A stretch of DNA of 64,000 bases from Nymphaea colorata. Taxonomy: Eukaryota; Streptophyta; Magnoliopsida; Nymphaeales; Nymphaeaceae. A program made the translations under genes and the position numbers. The stretch lies in the NCBI RefSeq assembly GCF_008831285.2, contig NC_045140.1:289528-353527 (forward strand), read 5' to 3'. Shown in pieces: positions 11,401-22,300 of the stretch (positions are counted from its first letter, which is position 1; every line of letters starts with the position of its first letter). The notes beneath the pieces were generated by a model. The model did not search any database. It was given only the letters and a program-made list of their open reading frames with translations, and had not been told where the DNA came from.

Positions 11401-12762
11401 ACCAATCCCAATCTTCTGCCCCGTCACCAAGTCCTGCAGAAAACACCGATCAGCAGAAAAGATCAGATTACAGTTCAGTTCTTTAGTAATACTGCTGACA
11501 GATAGCAAATTCACAGGAATATTGGGAACATGAAGAGCATTATGAAGACAGTATTTATTTAACAAGGACAAACTCCATTTTCCAGCCACAGAGATAGAAG
11601 AACCATCAGCCATAGATACACGTTGCTGCCCCGAAGACAATTTGTATTCTTGGAACATCTTACGGTCCCCTGTCATATGATGCGTAGCACCACTGTCAAC
11701 AATCCAATCACCATGTGAGGAATTAGCTTGGTCACTAGTGGCCACGAGAGCTTGGGCTAACTTAGCCCCCTCAGACGTGGAAGTATCCTCCTGAGTAGTA
11801 GACAGCCGGCTGATATACGCTTGCAGTTCTTTGATTTGATCGGAGGAAAGCTTCGATTTGGCAACATTTGAAGGACTACTCTGACTAGGCTCAGGCACAG
11901 AAGGACTCCGGCGGCTAGAAGGAGGACGACCCCGGACAAGACGCCTCTCAGGATGAAGATCCCAACAAAAATCAACAGAATGTCCTGATTTGTTGCAATG
12001 GCTACACCGCCGAACAGGACGCTGTCCAATCCCAGAAGCACGACTAACAAAGGCTGAAGGAGAACTCCCCTGACTGGTGTCAATATGCATCACCTGTCGA
12101 CGTTGTTCCTCAGATTCCACACGGGCATACACCTCTTCAATTCCGGGGACCTCGTCACAATTGAGAATTTGGCTCCTAATGGATTCAAATTCATCGCGTA
12201 AGCCTCCGAGGAAAAGAAACGTCCGATCCATCCATTCTTTGTCCCAGTACAAGGCATGATCAGACCCACAGTGCCAGTCATCATTCACATGGTAGTCAAG
12301 TTCCTTTCACTTAGTCTTTAGGGCTGCAAAGAAAGCGGCTACAGACAAGTCACCCTGTTTAAGAGAGTATATGCTACGTTTGATTTGGTACGTACGCAAT
12401 ACTCTCTTCTTACGGCCATACATCCGTGCAAGCACAGTCCACATGTCGTAGGCAGTCGATTTACGCAAGATCAAAGGCTGAATATCTGCAGAAACAGAAC
12501 TAATAATCCATACTTTAACCTGACTATCTTCCAACGTCCAAGTAGCCCATCGCGGATCGGTTTTTGAAGGTGCAGGCTTCTCCCCAGTGATGTAGGGCAG
12601 GCGACCACGACTGGTTATCCCAATTTCTAGGGCAGCCGACCAAGAGAGATAGTTATCCTTGTTCAGCCGGATGGAGGTGACTTGAACAGGCAAGATCTCG
12701 CTCTTGGTATTGCTGCCCGAGTCTAGGGCATCATCGATCTTGAGGGACATCTCCTCGGCCAT
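8482..12762 (-). pseudogene. Copia gag-pol polyprotein, two in-frame TGA stops
   Basis: Start at 12762 (MAEEMSLKIDDAL), the first good ATG after the leader. Order: gag with a UBN2-type core (NKDNYLSWSAALE, YDMWTVLARMYG), zinc knuckle CSHCNKSGHSVDFC, protease WIVDSGATHHMTGD, integrase zinc region (HERLGHL...CEVCQ) and D-D-E core (VHSDVWGPSG, FRTDNAREYVS, NGVAERKNRHLLD), RT (KARLVAKGFSQ, DVKNAFLN, YVDDMIVTGD) and RNase H ending RTKHVEIDRHFIRERI. All parts stay in one frame, broken only by TGA at 12307-12309 (in gag) and TGA at 9970-9972 (before the RT block beginning LQAMTEEMN). At both places the family normally has Trp. Stop at 8482-8484. Confidence 0.95.
8488..8500 (-). other. Copia polypurine tract
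   Basis: On the minus strand, CTTGAGGGGGAG directly abuts the TGTTAAC start of the 3' LTR. This is where plus-strand cDNA synthesis would be primed. The tract is also translated as the last residues of the polyprotein (EGEC), and the TAA stop at 8484-8482 lies just inside the LTR. Confidence 0.85.
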
Positions 12763-13050
12763 CACAATCACCAAGGAGAAAGAATACCCAGCACCAGAGA
12801 CGACAAACAAGAGGCAGCGGCGCTGGACGGCGGCGGGGCGGGAGAGAGCGACGGCGGTGGGCAGCGGTGGCGCGGGACGGCGGCGGCGCTGAAGTGGGCG
12901 ACGGCGGCGCTGGACAGCGGCAACGCAGCAGAGAACAACCGCGCTGGACGGCGGCGGCGCAGCAGCGGCAGAGAAAAAAAAACGGCGGAAACAGCAGAGG
13001 CAAAAAACGGCGGAAACACGACTATCACACCAACGATCTCTCACGCGTTG
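12763..13050 (-). other. GC-rich leader of the copia element
   Basis: Between primer-binding site and gag start there is a strongly GC-rich leader dominated by GCC/CGC triplets (about 12810-12970), very unlike the AT-rich array around it. Long unbroken frames here (proline/arginine-rich or alanine-rich) reflect triplet composition and not a protein. Such structured leaders are common in copia RNA; any role in packaging is inference. Confidence 0.6.
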
Positions 13051-13062
13051 GCTCTGATACCA
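13051..13062 (-). other. Copia primer-binding site for initiator tRNA-Met
   Basis: On the minus strand TGGTATCAGAGC directly follows the 5' LTR. It is complementary to the 3' end of plant initiator tRNA-Met (as known for most plant copia elements), which primes minus-strand cDNA. Confidence 0.95.
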
Positions 13063-13340
13063 TGTAGAAACACACACCAAGATGGAGAGAAAGAGAAGGA
13101 ACACACAATATACGTGGAAAACCTCAAAGAGAGGTGAAAAACCACGGAGAAGCTCTAACCTAGGTGCACAACCGCAACCCTAGGAGAGAGAAAATGTTAT
13201 TCCACTTAATCAACAATTACACCATAAGTGGGATTAAATAAGAGGGAAAAACGCCTAGGGTACCGAGCCACTCTCGGTACCCGTGCCCATGGGACCGGGT
13301 CTGGATCCAGACCCGGTTCCCTATACATGATATGTTAACA
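13063..13340 (-). repeat. Copia 5' LTR
   Basis: 278 bp, near-identical to 8211-8487. Differences by eye: one in CTCTAACCTAGG, one in ATTCCACTT, two in AAGTGGGATT and one extra A in the run before CGCC. The 24-bp palindrome lies at 13294-13317. Target duplication GTTCC follows at 13341-13345. Confidence 0.95.
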
Positions 13341-15740
13341 GTTCCAAATCTTCATACTAAATCCCAACTCTAACATCGTAGTTAGGAAGACATTAACAAT
13401 GCAAAATTTTCTAATTTCTTGTAAATGCTGTTCAAATCCTTTATGAATCTTTCAAATCATTCCAAAATCATTGGTTTGCCTATATAAATCTTTGAAACCA
13501 TTATCGAAGTTTTCCAAATTTTTTTAAGTTGAATTCAAAATCTTTTGATTTTCTCAATTTCTTTTACGATCTTCAATTTTCTTTTGGTTTTGATTCCTTA
13601 TTTTTGTTAAATATTTGTTGACTTCTCAAGTTTCTAAATGCACTTTTCAACTTTCTAGTTTCTAAATTGTATTGAAGTCAATAAAAATGAGAGTTTTTCT
13701 AACATCTTTTAAATGCTTTTCTAACCCTTTGTGAATCTTTGATATCATTTCAAAATTATTGCTTTGCCTATATAAATAGTTGAATCGGTTATCTAATTTT
13801 TCAAAAAATTTTGTAAATTGAATTCAAAATCTTTTGTTTTTCTTTGAATGTTTTCGATTTCTTCTAAGATCTTAAAATTTATTGGATTTGATTTCTTGCT
13901 TTTCCTAAATCTTTGTTAAATTCGACAGTTTCTAAAAGGCACTTTTCAACTTTGAAATTTCTAAATTCTGAAGTCTAAAAAACGATTTCAAAGATGTTCT
14001 AAACTAAGGTTTCGTATGGTCAAGTTCAAATCCGCATTCAATGCACCCATCCAACTTCTAAAACTAGATAAGGTTAGACCTTGATGTAGATCGTTGGTCC
14101 TAATAACAAACCCAACATCTTATGCCGGATCAGATCAGACCTCTGATCTTGCCTTTTGTTTTGAATCCCAAATCCAACATCCCATACTTGATCAGATCAG
14201 ACCTCTGATCCAAATGTTAGGTCCATCTCTCAAATTCAACACTTTAAATTGGACCAGATTAAACCTCTGGTCCGTTTCTTATGTCCAAATTTGAAATCTA
14301 GCATCGCAGACCAAATAGAGTCGGACTTTTGTTCCAAATCTTTAGACTAAATCCCAACTCTAATATGGTAGATAGGAAGACATTAACAATGCCAGCTTTT
14401 CTAATTTCTTGTAAATGCTTTACAAATTCTTTATGAATCTCTGAAATCATTTGAAAATCGTTGCTTTGCCTAAATAAATCTTTGAAACCATTGTCTAAGT
14501 TTTTGAAGTTGATTTCAAAATCTTTTGAGTTTCTCAATTTCTTGTACGATCTTCAATTTTTCTTTTGGTTTTGATTTCTTACTTTTGTTAAATATTTGTT
14601 AAATTCTCAAGTTTCTAAATGCTCTTTTCAACTTTCAAGTTTCTGAATTGTACTCAAGTCATTAATAATCAGAGTTTCTCTAACATCTTGTAAATGTTAT
14701 TGAAACCCTTTGTGAATTTTTGAAGTCATTTCAAAATTATTGTTTTGCCTATATACAAAGTTGAATCCGTTATCTAAGTCTTCGAAAAATTTTGTGAATT
14801 GAATTCAAAAACTTTTGATTGTCTTTGAATTTTCTCAATTTCTTCTAAGATCTTAAAATTTATTGTATTTGATTTCTTGCTTTCCTAAATCTTTGTTAAA
14901 TTCAGCGGTCTCTAAAAGCTTTTTTCAACTTGAAATTTCTAAATTTGGAAGTCTCATAACCTATTTTAAAGATGTTTTAAACTAAGGTTTCGCATGTTCA
15001 AGTTCAAATCTGCATTCGAAGTACCAATCCAACTTCTAAGACTGGATAAGGTTAGACCTGTGGGCTGTGATGTAGATCGTTGGTCCTAATAACAAATCCA
15101 ACATCTTATGTCGGATCAGATCAGACCTCTGACCTTGCCTTTTGTTTTGTATCCCAAATCCATCATCCCATACATGATGCAGTCTTTTGTTCCAAATCTT
15201 CAAATTAAATCCCAAATCTAACATCGTTGATAGGAAGACATTAACAATGAGAGTTTTTCTAATTTCTTGTAATTGCTTTTCAAATCCTTTATGAATCTCT
15301 GAAATTATTTCAAAATTATTGCTTTGCCTATATAAATCTTTGAAACCATTATCTAAGTTTTCCAAAATTTTTCAAATTGAATTCAAAATATTTTGATTTT
15401 CTCAATTTCTTGTATGATCTTCAATTTTTCTTTTGTTTTTGATTCCTTACTTTCTTAAATCTTTGAACCATTACGTCAGTTTCCAAAATTTTGCAAATTG
15501 ACTTCAAATTCTTTTGATTTTCTTCGTATTTTCTCAATTTATTGTTAGATTTTTTGGATTTGATTTCGTACTTTTCCTAAATCTTTGTTAAATTCTCAAG
15601 TTTCTAAAAGTACTTTTCAGCTTTCAAATTTTTATATTCCATTGGATTGTATGAATTTTCAAAACGATTTTAAACATGTTCCAAACTGGGGGTTCTTGTT
15701 TTCAAATTTGAATCCTCATTCAAAACACCAATCCTACATC
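13341..15740. repeat. AT-rich tandem array, units A (rest) to D
   Basis: The start motif CTTCAATTTTTCTTTTGGTT recurs at about 13571, 14551 and 15418, giving periods of 980 and 867 bp, plus 991 bp for unit A once the copia element is removed. Each unit has two diverged halves containing CAAAATTATTGCTTTGCCTA-like blocks. After these comes the 62-bp subrepeat block (14127-14272 in unit B); most of that block is deleted in the next unit (15114-15190). The last unit decays and ends near 15740. On the minus strand most half-units can be read as a similar peptide of about 50 residues. Confidence 0.85.
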
Positions 15741-17838
15741 CGAGACCAGATAAACATTATGAAGTTCATGCGCAAATGTAGAATTCATCAGAAACAACAA
15801 AAGCCAAAAAGGGTTATCACATGTTGTCCAGCTTAGTCTCAATGTTACTTCCATGATAACCATCAGTCTATGCTGATCAATATAGAAAAGGCCCAAGAAG
15901 AGGGGAATGTGGGTGGAAGAGGGAACCCAGGGTGGCTCACCTAGGTCCTGGACCACTTATTTTGTAACCGTTGCTAAGTATTGGGTACATGCTTGTGAGC
16001 CTGAGAAAATTTCTCTTTCTTTAATAATTTTTGGTTTTCCTTTTCAAGAACAAGAGCCTGGGAGATAATTTTGATCATCTAAGACGCTGAAAACAAGGAA
16101 AGACATTGTGCAATTGTGCATGTGCACCTTTGGATTGCACATCATGTTTGTACTAAAACAATGTCATCGACAAGAAAGGGAAAAAGATCAGTACTCGACT
16201 GGCTTCATAACTCCTAAAGAGCTGTAATACATGATACATGGCCTGCATTGTCAAGTTTGGGAAAAAAAACGGCCAGCTCTAACAACTAATTAAACTTTAT
16301 ACTTGAAGGCATTTACGGATTTGTTTTTTTATTGACCATCTTGACCATGTCTACTTTCTGTGTCTTCATGACTTTTCGGTCATGACAAATGATAGCCTTT
16401 ACATACTATATCACATGGATATAAATGTGGACACAGGTCATAATGTGGATAAGATTGGTAAGATAAAGTAGTTCTCAAATTTTAAGCACGCAGCATAAAG
16501 TTGTAAGCTACATATGTACGCAATTGCTAATCTAAAGTTGTTAGCTACACATTTTTGGGGTGTTACAGCGGGAAGCTGTCATGGTTTGAGCCTTTGAGGG
16601 GTTCAATCACTCACCTGACTCATAAAACCCCATGGTCCATAACCCCCCAACCAGTGGGGTCTGGGTACAATACACCTTGAACAAAAATAGCTAACTATAA
16701 AATTGAAAAAACACAAAATAAATATAAAATAAACAGTTATGATCATTAAAAAAATAGATAATAAATGGCACATTCATTCCGTGTCCAAGAACTGGCTTAA
16801 GTCTCCCCAATATTGTATTGTTTCCTTGAGGACACACATGTTAAGAGAAGTATTTCTGTTATGGGCTTGTGGTTTATATGATGAAGGGCCCCAAGACTCA
16901 AGCTTGATTATCATTGTCAGCTATTGATGAAAAACATCTTGTTTATAGTTCTTTGATCTTCTAATATCCTTGCTACTCAGTATTGAGTGTGCTTACTTTA
17001 TGGGCCTTCCACAAATACATCATGCTTAATTTCACTAGGAGACAACAAAGAGACAGCTTCTAAAAACAACTCTTGACCATTTGACTTGTGATGTTCCACG
17101 TTATGCGAAGGCATAAGGATAATTATCTTTCATCCATATGAGCGCATTGAGACATACTGACATACTATACTATTTATTTGTTTTACATGCTTAATTTCAC
17201 CAAGATGCATAATCTAAAGCAAAAATGGCAACCTACAAAAGCATCTATTGGTGCCACTTGTAACCTGTATGCCTACTAATCAACCAACTGTTGATAAAGT
17301 TGTGATTTAGATATTAAATTGCAAAATAAATAGAACTGTAAAAGCTGAAATGGAAAATTTTACTTTGTTTTATAAAAGTCAATTTTAAAGAGAAAAGGAA
17401 GGAAACACTGAAAGAGAGAAAGCATGAAAGCTACTATAAAAGCGTATTGCAACTACAGGGGACATCATTATTAGTGTTACATGAAATTACATAAGAACGT
17501 GCATTAAAGTTAGAAACTAGAAAGTTGATGTAGATTAAATGTATCACTTGTGCTAAGAATTTAAACTATGAGAAAGATTCCTCTATCAAGTGAATCAACT
17601 AGTTCACTCCCAGTCAATTAAAGCAAACCTCTTATTGGTTCAGAACGAATAACCTACAAAAGAACATCAAAGAAAAAAAAGAGGATTCATAGATTACAAC
17701 CTTTACAACAGACAAACAATGATGGTTGATCGTGTGCCCCGATGCCTATCACAATACCAAAAAGTCCAAACTGCATCAGTTTCAATTGACAATTAGTAGG
17801 GAAACAGCAAGTGGATGATTTGGAATAAGAATACCTGC
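15741..17838. other. Intergenic, no gene seen
   Basis: AT-rich DNA without convincing coding sequence, tRNA or terminal repeats. The short frames here have low-complexity or random-looking translations. A 36-bp phrase at 17755-17790 is repeated at 17930-17965. Confidence 0.6.
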
Positions 17839-17978
17839 TCAATTCCCGGTAGTCCATTCATAGCTTACATCTTCCATAGGAAGCTTCTTCCCACCTCTAT
17901 GCGGAGACATGGACCAGATGCCGTACCTATACCAAAAAGTCCAAACTGCATCAGTTTCAATTGACCAGAAATGTGAAC
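17839..17978 (-). CDS. Possible terminal exon of an unrecognised gene
   Basis: On the minus strand a good acceptor (TCTTTTGTGCTGTTATCAG) at 17979 is followed by an open frame of about 46 residues rich in Trp, Tyr and Gly, with segments WSIETDAVWTFWYRYGIW and RGGKKLPMEDVSYEWTTGN, ending in TGA at 17839-17841. The composition is unlike random AT-rich DNA. No upstream exon was found and I do not recognise the family. The first part is repeated 175 bp away at 17755-17790, so it may be a duplicated gene fragment and not a living gene. Confidence 0.25.
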
Positions 17979-18746
17979 CTGATAACAGCACAAAAGATCA
18001 TACAAAAAATCTAGTACAAGCTTGCAAAAACATGAAAGGAAAATCCTGTCAGTTTCTGATATTATACTCCAAATTACATATATATATTTTATTTATGCAC
18101 ATATAAGTTTATTTTATACAGACATATAAGCTGATATAAGTTGCATATCAAGTAAAATAAGTGGACAATCAACTGTCGTTCTATTGTGAGTATCAATTGA
18201 CTACGGTTCTATTGTAAATACCTGAGATTCTATTTAATGTATTGTCAGAGCATGGCCGTATTGACACTCCTCGAAATGCTGCCCATGTGTCTTAAGGTTG
18301 TTTAGGTCACCATGAGTTTTTAAGGTTGTTAAAGTCACATAGACATTCTTGAGAAGGCACCATACTTTTGTATATTTTTGTACTCAGCTTCCTAAATCTG
18401 TATTTTATGTATATATGTTTTTGCATGTGCTTATTGTTGCTGATAGTCTTTCTTTCTTATATAACTGTTTCATAAAAATGTTTTGTCTTTTTGTTTCTTG
18501 GAATTTTAGCTTTTACTTGTCCTTGTTTCTGCGGATCTAACATGGTGTGCATTGTCCCTCCAGGAATGCCAGTCATACATAAGCATTTCAAGAATGCGGG
18601 ATAGGGCTGGGATCTATCATTGTCCCTTAATCACACATGAATATGAATTTGCATAACTTGGTTAATTATGTCTAAGCACTTTAGGACCAACATTAATTTA
18701 GCTAGCTTCAACCTATGAAAAGGTCGGTGTAGGCACTGTCAACTTC

Positions 18747-19377
18747 TGCCTTTGCTTTCAGAGACACACCTATGTTCTGTTTGGTTCAACAAAAAATAAT
18801 CTTTTGCCAATCAAGGTTAGGCTAACACAAACTTTGTGCAAGGGTGATAAAAAACTAAAATATTCTCAAGTATAACGATTTTTAAGTTCACTCCTTTGTA
18901 TTTCTTCGAATATAACCAATTACGTCACAGTATCAGAAGATCAACTATACTCAATTTAGTTAATTTGTTTAATATAACGTGTTGGGTGAATGACTTTTTT
19001 CTTTGTTAGTTCTAGCAAATTATCTATTGAAGACTTATATATACACGCAAAGTTATTTCTTTTGCCTTTGCTTTCAGAGATACACCTATGTTCTGTTTGG
19101 TTCAACAAAAAAATCTTTTGCCAATCAAGGTTAGGCTAACACAAACTTTGTGCAAGGGTGATAAAAAACTAAAATATTCTCAAGTATAACGATTTTTAAG
19201 TTCACTCCTTTGTATTTCTTCGAATATAACCAATTATGTCACAGTATCAGAAGATCAACTATACTCAATTTAGTTAATTTGTTTATTATAACGTGTTGGG
19301 TGAATGACTTTTTTCCTTGTTAGTTCTAGCAAATTATCTATTGAAGACTTATATATACACGCAAAGTTATTTCTTTT
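18747..19377. repeat. 316-bp tandem duplication
   Basis: Two adjacent copies (18747-19062 and 19063-19377) of a segment beginning TGCCTTTGCTTTCAGAGA and ending ACGCAAAGTTATTTCTTTT, with only about five small differences. Intergenic, with no coding content recognised. Confidence 0.95.
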
Positions 19378-22300
19378 TCAGAAAATTTTTATAAGGCAAA
19401 CATGTATTGTTTTACTGATTTAACAATTATTCTAACAAACATATGATGTTGCGGACTTTTTTATTATTTGAAACACTTAGGTATGTTTTTAGTAATATTA
19501 AGAGGTTCAGATATGATTTAAAAAATCGCCAGCTTTTTTGTGGTGTGGGAAATTTTATAATTATTGTTTTTTAATAAACCTGAAGTTGAACCTAGTGATG
19601 GCGCCCAACAGTCCTTACCTTTTATTGGAAAATTATAATAATAACTGGAAAGCTATACATGAATCCAAACCCAATTCATCGTAAATGTTGAAAATCGATC
19701 GTTAAATCATTCATAAAGAATGCTTGATAACCAAGAACAATTCAAGCCCTTCTTTTAAAGTTGTTTGTCAGTTACCTATAAAATAGTCTTGTTGAGGTCT
19801 ATGATGTTCATCTGCCATCCGCCAAAAGGTGAAATTCACTTGATGTTATTAAAACTTCTGAAGGTTGAACGTTAAGCTGGACTTCATCTAAATGAACACA
19901 CAACTTCCAAGGTGCACAAGAGTCTATTGTTGTCAAAGATTTTCTAGAAGTTCCAATTTTATGATGATTAAGTTATTTAAGGATTCCAAGGAGTATGTGA
20001 TGCCTATCCAAAACTTACTTGTTTCAATGACTTCTAAGCGTTGAGAGTGATGTAACTTGTCATTTCTAATTTTCTAATAGAACAAGCATTTTTGTAGGTA
20101 GCATGGGCAGCATTTACTTGTTATTTTTATGTTTATGCATTTCATGTTCATCCCCTAGTTTTAAGTTTTTTTATTTCCATGTGTGTTTTTTTTTTTTGGC
20201 TGAATTTGTAATGTTTAAAAATTAAGTTTGTTATTCTTTACATTAAGAATTTAACCTTGAATCCGGCCAATATGGATCACGTTATGCATCTTTACACCGT
20301 TGTATGCGGGTCTTGAATATCAACCACGTTTAGTTGATATCTGCTAAACCACTGTTCAATCAACTGTCAGGAACTATAATCCAGTCAGTTCAGTTGTATT
20401 TATGTTTAACTTTTTCAATTCATGATCTGTGTTTAGAACGACAAAGTGTTTTCTGTATATTAAAATGTCTGCTTAATTTTTACTATTTTATTAAGAAATC
20501 TTTTGCTTTGCAATTTTTAAGTATAGGTCAAGGGAAAGTAAATTACGTATGCATTTTTCCATTTTCTAGATGGTGCATTGATTTGGTGGAAATGTTATGT
20601 TGCATTCTTGTACCATAGTTGCTTTTAAATTCAAGCGCAACTTTGAAAAGGAAAAGTGTGTGGCACGTATCTACAACGCAAAGAGTTTGATTGTTCGTAG
20701 TTTTGTGTTTTAAGACTGCATTACAATTTACCATTGATCAATGTGAGGGCCATGAATTGTTCACAATTCATTTCGTCTAAATTAACTCCTGAATACTGAT
20801 TTTAGAAAGATATCGTAGGGGTAGCCCATAAGTTGTCTTTGTTAACCAAATAGGCAGTCAGTTAACTTTATGTTCAACCATAATTTGCCTTGAAACCAGC
20901 AACTGGACCCATTTCGTTGCATCTCATAATCTTGGACTTTATGTGCTTCAGGTATTCAAGCCCGAACTTGAATCCTTATGTTTTGTCGCTTATGCAGTTT
21001 GTTCTAATGAATTATGTTATTAACAATTTCTAATGAATTATGTTCTTCATTATTCTTTTCTGTTCTTTTTTGTTTTCCCTCTTTTTACTTTTCAGTCTTC
21101 TCCTTTTCTTTCTTCTTTTCTTGTTTTACTTCATTTACTCGTCTTCTTTTTGCTTTTTTTTTTTCTTATTTTTTTTCCCTTTTTCTGCTTCATTCCAATT
21201 TCACGTCCTATAGACATAGGGGCTGCCAGGCTTGGTATTTATTAAAATACCACATCCATCCTAAAACCCGGCATTTAATGCCAGTATTAGAATACCACAT
21301 GTGCCTCAAAAAACCTAAATGATTGGCAGTGCATCCTGTCTTATGTTCCTGCTGTTTTTGTTCTGGTAGCTGGTCTTTTGGTTTTTGCTTGTTGTGGGTC
21401 GTTGGTGCAATGCGTCCAATTTATTGCTGTATATATTATTTTTATCAATGGAGGTGGGAGCCTACCTCCCAAGCAAGTACCATTGGAACTAATCCATTTG
21501 ATACACAATTCCGCTTGCTCTTGGATGCGTGATTATTAAAATATCAGATCATGTTGAGGGAAAGTGCAAAGCACAAGTAAATTAGGTTGGAAATTTTGAG
21601 TTAGGGATCCACAAGAACTTTTTCTAGACTTTGTTTCATTATCCATGAGCACTCACAATGAATCGTATTTGGTTACAAAACTCGCTGCTGCCCGAAGATC
21701 TGTTTTAACATTCAAGTTAATGGTAGCCTTGTTCTTGGTTATGTTGTGGGGTGGGTGGCAAATAAGCTTGGGTATTGGGCCGGCCGGGTATCGGCCTGAC
21801 TCGATACCCATTGGAGAGGGTTGCTCTGAAAGCCTTTTGCAGAGATGTTCCAGGAATCAGCCTCAATTGCTAGATTTTTCATCCCTTGTTTGTTGAACAG
21901 GAATGGATTTGAAAATTTTGAATTTTATTTGTAAATGAACAGTGGATATTTTCTCAAACGGACTCTATATTTTGAAGTTAAAAAAAAAAAAATTAGTTAT
22001 TTAACTTAGTTAATAAAGCGTAAAGAAAAAATGAATTCAACCCCTTTTTAGATTTTTTCGTCGTCTCCTTTACCCCTTTTCTCTCTACAACCATCTTTGT
22101 ATCCTTTAAAGTTGGTGGATGAATTTCAAAGGGGGGAAAAGCATGAAAAAGTCTCAAAAGCGTAACTTGTTTAGTTAGTTATTTCTAAAAAGAAACACTA
22201 GTATTTGACTTTTATAAGTTTAGCTCTTAAACATTTACCAAAAAGGCAAATGCTAATATATGTTTAAAATCTAATTCAGTTTTTAAAAATCCTCTATTCA

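Larger units (their letters stand above)
8211..13340 (-). mobile_element. Complete-structure Ty1/copia LTR retrotransposon
   Basis: The element is 5130 bp, minus orientation: 5' LTR 13063-13340, primer-binding site 13051-13062, GC-rich leader, one gag-pol frame (12762-8482), polypurine tract, 3' LTR 8211-8487, flanked by GTTCC duplications. Integrase precedes RT, which defines copia. By eye the LTRs differ by four substitutions and one single-base indel in about 277 bp (near 98.5% identity), so insertion is recent compared with the gypsy and 24-26 kb relics. Two in-frame TGA codons make this copy unable to produce a full polyprotein without readthrough. It sits inside a tandem-array unit. Confidence 0.97.

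Noticed and set aside
12731-13067. Pro/Ala/Arg-rich frames in the copia leader
   Set aside because: They arise from GC-rich triplet repeats in untranslated leader; the gag start at 12762 has clear homology instead.
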